This document shows, one piece after another, positions 48,218 through 56,785 of a DNA stretch of 64,000 bases. The stretch is from Kribbella pittospori (lineage in GTDB: Bacteria > Actinomycetota > Actinomycetes > Propionibacteriales > Kribbellaceae). The position numbers were made by a program, and so were the translations under genes. The stretch covers positions 558,001 through 622,000 of the forward strand of contig NZ_SJKB01000003.1 of assembly GCF_004331465.1 (NCBI RefSeq), given 5' to 3'. How positions within the stretch are numbered: position 1 is the first letter of the stretch; each line of letters begins with the position of its first letter. The notes beneath the pieces were generated by a model. It saw only the letters and a list, made by a program, of their open reading frames with translations. It did no database searches and was not told the DNA's origin.

Positions 48218-50818
48218 CTAGGCGTCTGGGCGTGAGGGCAGCAGTCCCAGCTCCCATGCCCGCCGTACGGCCTCGTTGCGGCGTGATGCGCTCAGCTTGC
48301 GAAGGATGCTCCGGACATGGCTCCGTACCGTGTTGACGGACACGTACATCGTGCTGGCGATCTCTTCGGTGGTCAGCAACTCGGCGAGGTACTCGAGTAC
48401 TTCGTGCTCCTTGCTGGTCAACGACGTGGTGAGGACCAACTCGGGCCGTGCCACTGCCCACCGATCGGCGGTGCGGTCGCGACCGTGCGGACTCGGCGTG
48501 CGGAGCCACGGGTGATGTCTCATCAGCTCACCGGATGGCTGCAGCAGCTTTCGCACCGCGGGCGGAGCCTCCGCGAACGGACGGCGGAGCTGCTCGGGCG
48601 CGGCCAGTCTGAGCGCGCGTTCCACGCAGATCCCACTACGGCCGCTGTCCCCGGTCCTGAGCGACTCCGCGGCTTGGACAAGCCAGCCGTCCACCTGGGT
48701 TTCGAGTGCGATGACGCGGTCCGTGGCCGGGAGCGGCTGAGCGGGCGGGCGCTCGCCGGCTTCGGCGGCTGCTCGCTGCAGCACCAGACGCGATCCGACC
48801 TGGTCGCGGCCGGCGGACTGCTCGATCGCCGTGACGGCCTCTCGTGGCTGGTGTTGGGCCACCAGCATCTTCGCCTCGTCGATGGTCAGGGCCTGGCCGA
48901 GCCAGCCACCCTGCGCGCCGTAGCTGTTGCGTGCGGCCCGGAGTTCCGCAGCGGCCAGATCGATGTCACCGCTTGCCCGCAGCAACCTGGCCCGGACCAG
49001 AGCGAGTGCGGCGGCGAGAACTCGCGCGTCGTGGGTGGGTGCGGTGTCTGCGGCACGCTGCACCATCTCTTCGGCGCTGGGCAGATCGCACCGGTCGGCG
49101 TGCACCCAGGCGCCGGCCACGATCGCGGATTGCGACAGTTGTGCCCCCGACTCGGCCAGCGCGGTCGCGTGCGCGACGACCTCCCCGGCTCGCCGCAGAT
49201 GTCCCCAGGCCGCTTCCACCAGCGCGGCCATGCCAAGGAAGTCGACGAGCGCCTCGTGGGCACCGTTGTCCTCCGCGAGTGCGATGCCTTCGGTGAAGGC
49301 CGCGAGGGCCGGCGGGAAATCTCCGAGTTGGAGCAGCACGCGGCCCTTGCAACCGGCGATCAACAGCCTCGGCTCCGGATGCGCGAGGGCCGACTCCGGC
49401 GATGCCGCTCTCAGGTCGGCCTCCGCTGTCAGGACCTCGACCAAGGCGCACTCGGGATCCTCTCCGAGGCTTGCGCAGACCGCTCGCAGCACGGACAGGG
49501 CCGACTGTCGCCGCGGGGACTTCTGCTGGTCCAGCCGGGCCCTGGCCTTGCCGAGTTCCGATGTACAGCGGTCGACATCGAACCGGGCCAGTGCGCGGGC
49601 GGCTCTGATGATCGCGGCGTCGGCGCCGTCCAGATCGTCGGGCAAGTCGGCGAACAGCGTTGTCAGATGCCGGCGCCTGCACCCGACGAGGAGACCGGCG
49701 ACGTCGAGATCCTCCACCAGGTACCGCGCTGCGTCCCGCCACTCACCGGCCGTGACGGCATGGTGGATCGCCTCGAGCGGCCGACGGTTCTGGGCGAACC
49801 AGGCGGCGGCAGCGCGGTGCAGTGCGGGGACGCCGGCAGGCCGCTCGTACAGCAGTTGGGCGCGAAGGAACTCGCGGAACAGCGGCTGGTAGGTGTAGCT
49901 GTCCGCTGTCCCCGGAACAGGCCGGATGAACGAGTTGCCGTGCGACAGGAACTGGAGTGACCGAAGGTCACACGCCTGTCCGGTCAGCGCCTCGGCCAGC
50001 GCCGGCCGGACCTCGTCGACGATGCAGGTCCGGAGCAGGAACTCGCGCAGCTCGGGCGGCTGCGCGTCGAGCACCTCGGTCATCAGGTACGCCGCCAGGT
50101 TGCCCGAGTCGCCGCGGAACTCCCGGATGACCCGCTCCGCGTCGGCCTTCCCGGCCAGATTCATGGCCGCGAACATCAGGCCGGCCGGCCAGCCGTCGGT
50201 CCGCGCCTGGAGTTCGGTGACCTCCGAGGCGGTCAACTCGAGCTTGTGCGCGCGCATCAGCGCGGCGGTCTCTTCCGTCGTGAAGGCCAGGTCAGCGGCC
50301 CGGATCTCGGCAACGGTGCCCGCCAGCCGGTAGAGGTGCAGAGGGAGAGGCGGGTCGGATCGCGTCACCAGCACGACCCGCACGCGTCCGGCATTGCCGC
50401 GGATGAGGCGATGGAGGCTGCGTCCGAACTTGGGTGTCACCGCGAGGTCGCCGCAGTCGACCACGAGCACCAGTACGTCGTGATCGCGGCCCTGCAGACC
50501 GTCGCGCACGGACTCCACGATGGCCGGGGCATCTTCGCTGCCGGCGTCCAAGGCGATTCGCTTGACGACGGCCGGACCGTGGTACAGCGCTGCCCACGAC
50601 TCCAGCAGGATGGTCTTCCCGAAACCCGCGGGCGCACTGATCAACGTGAGCGGCAGCTGAACCCCGAGGCTGACGCGATCGATCAGCCGCGGCCGCGGCA
50701 CCGTTCCTGGTGGGATCGCCGCCGCGGTCCTGGGTCTGGCTCGTACGCGACTGTCGAACGGTGCATCCGGTGAGGTACTGCGTCGGCTTTCCACCCCTGC
50801 GTGCTGATCGCTCGGCAT
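48218..50818 (-). CDS. MalT-like STAND ATPase regulator, LuxR family (regulator 2)
   Basis: 866 residues from ATG 50818, with AGGAGGGG upstream as in regulator 1. Walker A SAPAGFGKT at 61-69, LVVDCGD, LVTRSDPPLP, TDGWPAGL, helical repeats and a C-terminal LuxR HTH. The last 66 residues differ from regulator 1 at only 4 positions, and the recognition helix SVNTVRSHVRSILRKL is identical. The middle sensor part has diverged much more, which suggests a different inducer but the same DNA target. A good copy of the island box lies 191 bp upstream in the divergent promoter region, so autoregulation or cross-regulation with regulator 1 is likely. Confidence 0.92.
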   Translation of the reverse strand: MPSDQHAGVESRRSTSPDAPFDSRVRARPRTAAAIPPGTVPRPRLIDRVSLGVQLPLTLISAPAGFGKTILLESWAALYHGPAVVKRIALDAGSEDAPAIVESVRDGLQGRDHDVLVLVVDCGDLAVTPKFGRSLHRLIRGNAGRVRVVLVTRSDPPLPLHLYRLAGTVAEIRAADLAFTTEETAALMRAHKLELTASEVTELQARTDGWPAGLMFAAMNLAGKADAERVIREFRGDSGNLAAYLMTEVLDAQPPELREFLLRTCIVDEVRPALAEALTGQACDLRSLQFLSHGNSFIRPVPGTADSYTYQPLFREFLRAQLLYERPAGVPALHRAAAAWFAQNRRPLEAIHHAVTAGEWRDAARYLVEDLDVAGLLVGCRRRHLTTLFADLPDDLDGADAAIIRAARALARFDVDRCTSELGKARARLDQQKSPRRQSALSVLRAVCASLGEDPECALVEVLTAEADLRAASPESALAHPEPRLLIAGCKGRVLLQLGDFPPALAAFTEGIALAEDNGAHEALVDFLGMAALVEAAWGHLRRAGEVVAHATALAESGAQLSQSAIVAGAWVHADRCDLPSAEEMVQRAADTAPTHDARVLAAALALVRARLLRASGDIDLAAAELRAARNSYGAQGGWLGQALTIDEAKMLVAQHQPREAVTAIEQSAGRDQVGSRLVLQRAAAEAGERPPAQPLPATDRVIALETQVDGWLVQAAESLRTGDSGRSGICVERALRLAAPEQLRRPFAEAPPAVRKLLQPSGELMRHHPWLRTPSPHGRDRTADRWAVARPELVLTTSLTSKEHEVLEYLAELLTTEEIASTMYVSVNTVRSHVRSILRKLSASRRNEAVRRAWELGLLPSRPDA

Positions 50819-51008
50819 GTCCCCTCCTAGCGCGTGCGGCATCAGTCAACGCTGGGGAGGCGGTGCGCTGCGAGTCGCACCCTTCGAAGAAAACCACGGA
50901 AAGCCCTGTAAAACCAGCGTTTCTCGTCCGATTGCCGGACAATTCGAGACATAGCTGTCTCAGTTTGAAGCACGCGGTGGCAGCTGCGCCCGAGCCGGCG
51001 CGGCCAGT

Positions 51009-51025
51009 TCACCCCACAGGGATGA
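51009..51025. promoter_or_regulatory. 17-bp island box, near-perfect
   Basis: TCACCCC-ACA-GGGATGA lies between regulator 2 (191 bp away) and the small gene at 51088 (63 bp away). Only one base breaks the symmetry. Confidence 0.75.
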
Positions 51026-51087
51026 AGCCGCGACACCCGACCTTTGCGAGCGTCGAACGCAGACGTTGGGAACGGAGTGTGGCTTCG

Positions 51088-51357
51088 ATGGTCGACGCGA
51101 CGTACGAGATCCGCGTGGCGGGCGCCGTACCCGAGCAGGATCTTCGCGACATGGGCGCGGAGACACTGGCCGTCGACCAGGCCAGCACCGTCGTCTACAG
51201 CATCCCCGACCAGTCGGCGCTCTACGGTCTGCTGGCCAGACTCCGGGCCCTCGGCATCGAGGTGGTCGAGGTCCGCCGGATCCTGGACCCGGCGTCGGCG
51301 TCGACGGAGTGGACCGAGATCGATCCGGGAAGGGCAGACGATGACAGCACCACATGA
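51088..51357 (+). CDS. Small ferredoxin-fold-like protein (first of pair)
   Basis: 89 residues from ATG 51088. A betaalphabeta-type pattern: YEIRVAGAVPEQDLRDMGAE, VVYSIPDQSALYGLLARLRA, GIEVVEVRRI. This resembles ACT-like regulatory modules with unknown ligand. GGAG ten bases upstream is acceptable. It overlaps the next small gene by 17 bp and the two share secondary-structure pattern, so they may be ancient duplicates. It is divergent from regulator 2 and sits 63 bp behind a box copy; it could be a direct partner that modulates the regulator, which is inference. Confidence 0.68.
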   Translation: MVDATYEIRVAGAVPEQDLRDMGAETLAVDQASTVVYSIPDQSALYGLLARLRALGIEVVEVRRILDPASASTEWTEIDPGRADDDSTT

Positions 51358-51586
51358 GAGCCACGGCCCGTCGTACCAGGTCGCCGTTCAAGGGGAGTTG
51401 AAGCCTGCCGTTCTCGTGTTCTGCGCGGGCCCGCAGGCTCATCACCAGACATCCGGGGTCTTCCGGTTGCGGGTCCACGACGAGCAGGGAATCGCCGACC
51501 TGGTGGCGATGCTCGAGACCGCCGGACTGACGATCCTGAGCATCCGGCAGGTCAGTCCGACGGCCGCTGAGCGCGTGTCAGCCTGA
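51341..51586 (+). CDS. Small ferredoxin-fold-like protein (second of pair)
   Basis: 81 residues from ATG 51341, with GGGAAGG upstream. Pattern: SYQVAVQGELKPAVLVFCAG, GVFRLRVHDEQGIADLVAML, GLTILSIRQVSP. The HDEQGIADLVAMLETAGL stretch resembles the ligand-facing helix of ACT-like domains. It overlaps the first small gene by 17 bp in another frame, implying coupled translation. A further box copy follows its stop and serves the next unit. Confidence 0.65.
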   Translation: MTAPHESHGPSYQVAVQGELKPAVLVFCAGPQAHHQTSGVFRLRVHDEQGIADLVAMLETAGLTILSIRQVSPTAAERVSA

Positions 51587-51588
51587 GT

Positions 51589-51605
51589 TCATCCCGCGCG
51601 GGGGA
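51589..51605. promoter_or_regulatory. 17-bp island box
   Basis: TCATCCC-GCG-CGGGGGA, right half one base off the consensus, lies 84 bp before the ATG of the DUF6325 gene. It begins three bases behind the stop of the preceding gene. Confidence 0.6.
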
Positions 51606-51688
51606 TGCCGTCGCCGGCGGCCGCGCGGCAGGGTGGCGATCAAACAGGACGCAGGGTCGCCGAGATCCGTGTGGAGGGATGCAGAGTC

Positions 51689-52135
51689 ATGCCAGATACA
51701 GAGGTCCATGGACCCATCGATTACGTGCTCCTCGAGTTCACGGGCAACAAGCTGACCGGCCGAGCGGCCGAGGAACTGGTGAACCTTGTCGAGCGCGGCA
51801 TCGTCCACGTGTACGACGTACTGCTGGTCGGCAAGGACGCCAACGGCTCCACCTACATGGTCGATCTGGCCGAGGAGTCAGGTCAGGCCGGCGGCTTCGC
51901 CGGCCTCGCCGGTGCCCGGTCGGGAATCCTGGCCCAGGACGACCTCCTCGAGGTGGCCGGTGCGATGCAGCCCGGGACCGTGGCGGCGGCGATCGTGTAC
52001 GAGAACACCTGGGCGATTCCGTTCGTCGCGGCGGCCATGGAGTCCGGCGGCCAGCTGATCGCCGGCGGGCGGATTCCGGCCGAGGACGTGATGGAAGCAC
52101 TCGACGCCCTGGAAGCCCTGGAAACGACGAGTTGA
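51689..52135 (+). CDS. DUF6325 family protein
   Basis: 148 residues from ATG 51689, with GGAGGG upstream. An N-terminal alpha/beta module (IDYVLLEFTGNKLTGRAAEE, IVHVYDVLLVGKDANGSTYM) and a C-terminal part with VAAAIVYENTWAIPFVAAAM and ALDALEAL identify the family. DUF6325 proteins are short, soluble and actinobacterial, distantly similar in layout to the DUF1269-like protein at 23956. The function is unknown. It is the first gene of a unit with the SHOCT protein (10 bp downstream) and the MFS exporter (9 bp further). Confidence 0.82.
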   Translation: MPDTEVHGPIDYVLLEFTGNKLTGRAAEELVNLVERGIVHVYDVLLVGKDANGSTYMVDLAEESGQAGGFAGLAGARSGILAQDDLLEVAGAMQPGTVAAAIVYENTWAIPFVAAAMESGGQLIAGGRIPAEDVMEALDALEALETTS

Positions 52136-52145
52136 GGAGCCCGAC

Positions 52146-52466
52146 ATGCCACTGTTGCGAGGATTAGCGAGGACCGCGGCTGTCGCGGGCACCGCGTCGG
52201 TTGTCGCGGGCCGGGTCCGCCACCACCAGGACCAGAAGTTCGCCCGGCAGGACGCCGAGGCGGCGCAGGCACAGGGCGCACCGGTGTACGCCGAACCTGC
52301 ACCGGCGCCCGTGTACGCCGCGCCCCCACCGGCGCCCGCCGCCCCGGCGACCGATGTCACGGCCGACCGCTTGGATCAGCTCAAGACCTTGGGCGAACTG
52401 AAGCAGTCGGGTGTTCTCACCGAAGCGGAGTTCCAGGCACAGAAGGCCAAGATCCTCGCCGGCTGA
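52146..52466 (+). CDS. SHOCT-domain protein
   Basis: 106 residues. The N-terminus is hydrophobic and basic (LLRGLARTAAVAGTASVVAG) and may insert in the membrane. A Pro/Ala linker follows, and the C-terminus is a SHOCT module (DRLDQLKTLGELKQSGVLTE, then EFQAQKAKILAG). SHOCT domains mediate oligomerisation in stress or DNA-damage contexts. The gene lies between DUF6325 and the MFS exporter with short gaps, so it belongs to that operon. Confidence 0.88.
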   Translation: MPLLRGLARTAAVAGTASVVAGRVRHHQDQKFARQDAEAAQAQGAPVYAEPAPAPVYAAPPPAPAAPATDVTADRLDQLKTLGELKQSGVLTEAEFQAQKAKILAG

Positions 52467-52475
52467 GCCGTTGAC

Positions 52476-54053
52476 ATGACCGAGGAGACGAGAAGCGTTC
52501 CAGCGGGGACGGCGGCCAGCCCGAGGCTCGCCGTCCTCCTCGCGATGGCGATGTTCGTGCTCGTCGTCGACACCTCGCTGATGAACGTCTCCATCTCCTC
52601 GGTGGTCAGGGATCTCGACACGACGGTGAGCGGCGTCCAGTCCGCGATCGCACTCGAGGCGCTGGTGTCCGCGGCGTTCATCCTGATCGGCAGCAAGGTC
52701 GGTGACCTGATCGGGCGCAAGCGCGCCTACCTGCTCGGTCTGCTCGGCTATGCGGTCGGCGCCTTGGCGATGACCCTGGCCCAGAGCCTGACCGCGATCA
52801 TCGTGTTCTGGGCCCTGGTCGGTGGCCTCGGGGCGTCGCTTCTGCTGCCCGCCATGCAGTCACTGATCCATGGCAACTTCGAAGGCACGGCGCAGGTGAA
52901 GGCCTACGCCATGGTCGGAGCCGCCGCCGCGTTGGCTGCCGCGGTCGGACCGCTGCTCGGAGGCTTCATCACCACGTACCTGTCCTGGCGGATCGCGTTC
53001 CTGCTCGAGGTCGTGGTGATCGCGATCGTGATCTCGGGCCAGCATCTCGTTCATGACGTGCCGTACACGGGGGCGCGGCAGGTGGACGTCGTCGGTGCCG
53101 TCTTGTCGGTGCTGGGTATGGGCGGCATCGTGCTGGGCATCCTGGTGTGGCAGGAAGGCGGGGAGTTCGTCGGCCTGATCATCGCGACGGGCGCGGTCGC
53201 TCTCGCGGGTTTCGGCTACTGGCTGGTGCGCCGCAAGCGGCAGGGCAAGCCGACGCTCCTCGACCCGGCCCTGTTCAGCTCTGCTGTCTACCGGCTCGGC
53301 ATCTCCGGGCAGATGCTCCAGCAGATCGCGCTCGGCGGCACCATGATCGTGCTGCCCATCTATCTGCAGATGGTCCTCGAGTACAACGCGATGCAGGCGG
53401 GTCTGTCCCTCGCACCGCTCTCGCTGAGCATGTTCGGGACGGCGATCCTTGCCGAGAAGAAGGCAGCCGGGCGAAGCGCGACCGGCATCATCAGGTGGGG
53501 CTACGTGTCGTTGACCGCAGGCCTGCTGATCCTGATCCCGATCGTGCCGCGGGCCGATTCCGGCTGGATCCTGATCGGCCCCCTGATCATTGCCGGAGTG
53601 GGCCTGGGTCTGCTGGTGTCGCAGCTCAACAACTACACGCTGGGGCCGATCTCTGAGGAGCGGGTCAGCGAGGCGGCCGGCGTCAACTCGGCGGCCGGAT
53701 CGTTCGGACTGTCGTTCGGGTTGGCCTTCGCCGGGGCGATCATGCTGGCAACGCTGTCGTTCACCTTCACGAACCTGGCGGACTCGAGCACGGTCCTTCC
53801 GCCGGCGGAGAAGGGTCAGGTCGCCCAGGCTCTGGAAACCGATGCCGAGGTGATGAGCAACACCGAGCTCGACAAGGTGCTCGCCAAGCAGCCGCAGGAG
53901 ATCCGGGACGAGGTCCTCCGGATCAACACCGAAGCACGGCCGATCGCCCTTCAGGTGGCGCTGGGGATCCCGATTCTGGCCGGCCTGGCCGGGCTGGTGG
54001 TGTCCTTCCGGATGAACCGGCGGAAGGCTGCGCTCAGTCCTCCCGGTGACTGA
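52476..54053 (+). CDS. MFS transporter, DHA2 family
   Basis: 525 residues with about 14 helices of the DHA2 drug:proton type: VLVVDTSLMNVSISSVVRDL in TM1, GSKVGDLIGRKRAYLLGLLG for motif A, and LSWRIAFLLEVVVIAIVI in the mid region. The early MFS hallmarks are kept. An extra soluble loop near residues 430-480 (PPAEKGQVAQALETDAEVMS) is typical for some DHA2 members. It is the third gene of the box-controlled DUF6325 unit. Its 3' end overlaps the convergent channel gene by 20 bp. Confidence 0.9.
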   Translation: MTEETRSVPAGTAASPRLAVLLAMAMFVLVVDTSLMNVSISSVVRDLDTTVSGVQSAIALEALVSAAFILIGSKVGDLIGRKRAYLLGLLGYAVGALAMTLAQSLTAIIVFWALVGGLGASLLLPAMQSLIHGNFEGTAQVKAYAMVGAAAALAAAVGPLLGGFITTYLSWRIAFLLEVVVIAIVISGQHLVHDVPYTGARQVDVVGAVLSVLGMGGIVLGILVWQEGGEFVGLIIATGAVALAGFGYWLVRRKRQGKPTLLDPALFSSAVYRLGISGQMLQQIALGGTMIVLPIYLQMVLEYNAMQAGLSLAPLSLSMFGTAILAEKKAAGRSATGIIRWGYVSLTAGLLILIPIVPRADSGWILIGPLIIAGVGLGLLVSQLNNYTLGPISEERVSEAAGVNSAAGSFGLSFGLAFAGAIMLATLSFTFTNLADSSTVLPPAEKGQVAQALETDAEVMSNTELDKVLAKQPQEIRDEVLRINTEARPIALQVALGIPILAGLAGLVVSFRMNRRKAALSPPGD

Positions 54054-54570
54054 GATTGTGCTGGACCGCTCCGAGGAGTGTGCGAGCGACAAGACCGACG
54101 ACGACGAGGTCACCGATCATCTGCACGATGGTGATCGTGCGCGCCAGCGACGTCACCGCCACGATGTCGCCGAAGCCGACGGTCGCGAAGACGGTCACCG
54201 TGAAGTACGCCGCATCGAGCCGGCTCAACGGCTCGGAGAAGTTCGCGGGATCGGCCCGCGCGATCAGGAAGTACGTCGTGGCGAAAACTGCGAGGAACAG
54301 CGGCAGCGACGTCGCCAGCGAGCCGATGGCTCTGATCCGCGGGTACGGCGAGCGGGCGATGTCGCGGATCTGCCAGGCCAGCACAACCGCCACGAAAGTC
54401 AGGCCGAGGACCAGGCCCACTACGGCGGAGCTGTCCAGGCGCATGGGCAGAACGAAATAGCCGACGATGATGACCGAGGACACCAGCAACGAACGCAGCA
54501 GCGACGTCATCGCGAGGCGGCGGCGGGTCCGCCTGGGCAGCTGAGCGTAGCCGACCTGGGTATCTCTCAC
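54034..54570 (-). CDS. Potassium-channel-like protein (Ion_trans_2)
   Basis: 178 residues if GTG 54570 is used, or 158 from ATG 54510. Four helices precede and follow a pore with selectivity filter TVGFGD at 130-135 (GTG numbering) and outer helix DAAYFTVTVFA. It should pass K+ and respond to membrane state; no regulatory RCK domain is fused. The ribosome sites are weak for both starts. The divergent partner is DUF2252 copy 2, with a shared box copy between (35 or 95 bp from this gene's start). It overlaps the MFS gene end by 20 bp. Confidence 0.82.
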   Translation of the reverse strand: MRDTQVGYAQLPRRTRRRLAMTSLLRSLLVSSVIIVGYFVLPMRLDSSAVVGLVLGLTFVAVVLAWQIRDIARSPYPRIRAIGSLATSLPLFLAVFATTYFLIARADPANFSEPLSRLDAAYFTVTVFATVGFGDIVAVTSLARTITIVQMIGDLVVVGLVARTLLGAVQHNLSHRED

Positions 54571-54604
54571 AGCCTCAGTGAAGCTCGAACCGGCGTTGGC
54601 CGAT

Positions 54605-54621
54605 TCATCCAGTTGGGGTGA
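54605..54621. promoter_or_regulatory. 17-bp island box between channel and DUF2252
   Basis: TCATCCA-GTT-GGGGTGA lies 91 bp before DUF2252 copy 2, and 35 or 95 bp before the channel start. The 95-bp distance (ATG 54510) fits the other boxes better. Confidence 0.7.
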
Positions 54622-54711
54622 TGCTTGCCTAGCGATCCCCAGTGTTGGCTGGGTCTCTGGCGGATCAGAGTCTGACCACCCGGCTCGACATGTCCGGAGG
54701 GGGCGAACAGC

Positions 54712-56205
54712 ATGAGTGCACGGACCACGATGGTGAGGGTGGGGCATGCCCGACCCACCGCGAGAGCAGCCCGCGCCAATGGTGGACCGGCGTCCGCTGT
54801 CCGTCGTCTCGCCCCGTCCGATCATGCCCGCCTGGGTCTCGCGGCGCGGGCAGCGCTGCCGCCGCGCGAGCAGGCGCAGCTGGTACTGCCCGCCAACCGT
54901 CCGGATCCGGTCGCGCTGCTCGAGGCGCAGGCCCGGACCCGCGTCGCCGAACTCGTGCCGGTGCGGCACGGCCGGATGATGGTGTCGCCCTTCACCTTCT
55001 TCCGGGGAAACGCCCTCGGGATGGCCGCCGACCTCGGCGCGGCACCCGTGTCGGGCCTCACCGCACAGCTGTGCGGTGACGCCCACCTGTCGAACTTCGG
55101 GGTGTTCGGATCTCCCGAACGGCGGCTGCTGTTCGACCTCAACGACTTCGACGAGACCATCGCCGGTCCGTGGGAGTGGGACGTCAAACGGCTCGTCGCG
55201 AGCCTGTCGGTGGCCGGCCGGGGTAACGGGTTCTCGCGGAAGGAACGCCGTAAGTGTGTCCTGGAGACCGTCCGGCGCTACCGCGATGCCAGTGCCGACT
55301 TCGCGACGATGCGGAACCTCGACGTCTGGTACGCCCGTGCCGACATCGACGAGGTCGAGGAGGCCCTTCGCAGCAAGATGACCTCGAGCCGGCGCAGGAA
55401 CGTCGACCAGACCCTGCTGAAGGCACGCGGCAGCGGGAACCTCAAGGCCTTCGCCAAGCTCACCGAGATGACCGATGACGGCGTCCGGCTCAAGGCTGAC
55501 CCACCGTTGGTCGTGCCGATCGCCGACCTCCTGCCCGACGCCGGCCGGGAAGAGCTCGAGGCCGCGATCAAGGAGCTGCTGACCCTCTACCGCCGGTCGT
55601 TGCCGCCCGAGCGACGGGACCTGTTCGACCAGTTCGAGTTCGTCGACCTGGCCCGCAAGGTGGTCGGCGTGGGCAGCGTCGGCACCCGGTGCTGGATCGT
55701 GCTGCTGCGCGGCAGGGACGACGGTGATCCGCTGCTCCTGCAGGTCAAGGAGGCCGGGCCCTCGGTGCTCAAGACGAGAGTGCCGACGGTGCTCAGGCGG
55801 CGGTTCGCCCCGCGCAACGAGGGGGAGCGCGTGGTGCAGGGGCAACGTCTCATGCAGGCGGCCAGTGACATCTTCCTGGGCTGGCAGCGGCTCGACGGCA
55901 TCGACGGACAGACCCGCGACTTCTACGTCCGTCAGTTGCGGGACATGAAGGGGTCGGCCGTGGTGGAGAAGATGGACCCGCGCGGCATGACGATGTACGG
56001 GCAGCTGTGCGGCTGGACGCTGGCCCGGGCTCATGCGCGATCCGGTGACCGGATCGCGCTGGCGACGTACCTCAACAGCGACGACGCCTTCCCCGAGGCG
56101 ATGGTCGAGTACGCCGAGGCGTACGCCGATCAGAACGAGCGCGACTACCAGGTGTTCATGGACGCCATCAGGACCGGCCGCCTGCAGGCCGAGAGTGGCC
56201 TGTAG
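54712..56205 (+). CDS. DUF2252 protein, kinase-like fold (copy 2)
   Basis: 497 residues from ATG 54712 with GGAGGGGG upstream. It shares with copy 1 LVPVRHGRMMVSPFTFFRGN, LCGDAHLSNFGVF, LLFDLNDFDETIAGPWEWDV and DLARKVVGVGSVGTRCW. It has a different middle region without the Lys/Arg-rich insert. The GDAHLSN and DLNDFD motifs mimic the catalytic loop and metal site of APH-like kinases. It is followed 15 bp later by an HdeD-like gene. It is divergent from the channel gene, with a good box copy 91 bp upstream. Confidence 0.86.
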   Translation: MSARTTMVRVGHARPTARAARANGGPASAVRRLAPSDHARLGLAARAALPPREQAQLVLPANRPDPVALLEAQARTRVAELVPVRHGRMMVSPFTFFRGNALGMAADLGAAPVSGLTAQLCGDAHLSNFGVFGSPERRLLFDLNDFDETIAGPWEWDVKRLVASLSVAGRGNGFSRKERRKCVLETVRRYRDASADFATMRNLDVWYARADIDEVEEALRSKMTSSRRRNVDQTLLKARGSGNLKAFAKLTEMTDDGVRLKADPPLVVPIADLLPDAGREELEAAIKELLTLYRRSLPPERRDLFDQFEFVDLARKVVGVGSVGTRCWIVLLRGRDDGDPLLLQVKEAGPSVLKTRVPTVLRRRFAPRNEGERVVQGQRLMQAASDIFLGWQRLDGIDGQTRDFYVRQLRDMKGSAVVEKMDPRGMTMYGQLCGWTLARAHARSGDRIALATYLNSDDAFPEAMVEYAEAYADQNERDYQVFMDAIRTGRLQAESGL

Positions 56206-56220
56206 ACCGGAGGTCTGGAC

Positions 56221-56784
56221 ATGGATCGGGAGCTGTTCACGTCGAGCTGGAAGATGATGGTGGTCCGCGGAGTCGTCGGCATCGTGTTCGGGATCCTGGT
56301 GATCATCTGGCCGATCGAGACCGGGCTCGCCCTGATGGTGCTGTTCGGATTCTGGGCGTTGCTGGAGGGCATCAGCCTGCTGGTGTCGGCGGTTCGGCCC
56401 AGCACGGAGGGGAGTCGGCTGGGGCGTGCGCTGCTGGGGCTGATCGCGCTGGTCGTGGCGTTCTTCGCGATCTTCAGTCCGGGTGTGACGGCGCAGACAC
56501 TGACCTGGATCTTCGGCATCTGGCTGATCATCCGTGGGCTGTTCGAGATCTTCACGGCGTTCAGCAGCTACCGGCTCACACCCCGCTGGATACTCCTCCT
56601 GGGTGCCGCGCTGTCGATCCTCCTGGGCGTGTTCTTCGTCGCCAACCCCGGCACTGGTGCCGTCGGGATCGCGATCTGGCTCGGCCTGATCGCGCTGTGC
56701 TGGGGGCTGGTCTTCGTCGTGATGGGCTTCATGCTCCGCCGCGAACGCTCCTCGCCCGCCCCCGCCAACCCCGCACCCGCCTGA
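56221..56784 (+). CDS. HdeD family (DUF308) membrane protein
   Basis: 187 residues with six membrane helices in two similar halves: VRGVVGIVFGILVIIWPIET then LALMVLFGFWALLEGISLLV; a repeat follows in WIFGIWLIIRGLFEIFTAF and ILLLGAALSILLGVFFV. HdeD proteins are linked to acid resistance in enterobacteria. The C-terminal Pro/Ala tail is cytosolic. It is 15 bp behind DUF2252 copy 2. It converges on the sulfite-oxidase-fold gene with a 1-bp gap. Confidence 0.88.
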   Translation: MDRELFTSSWKMMVVRGVVGIVFGILVIIWPIETGLALMVLFGFWALLEGISLLVSAVRPSTEGSRLGRALLGLIALVVAFFAIFSPGVTAQTLTWIFGIWLIIRGLFEIFTAFSSYRLTPRWILLLGAALSILLGVFFVANPGTGAVGIAIWLGLIALCWGLVFVVMGFMLRRERSSPAPANPAPA

Positions 56785-56785
56785 G

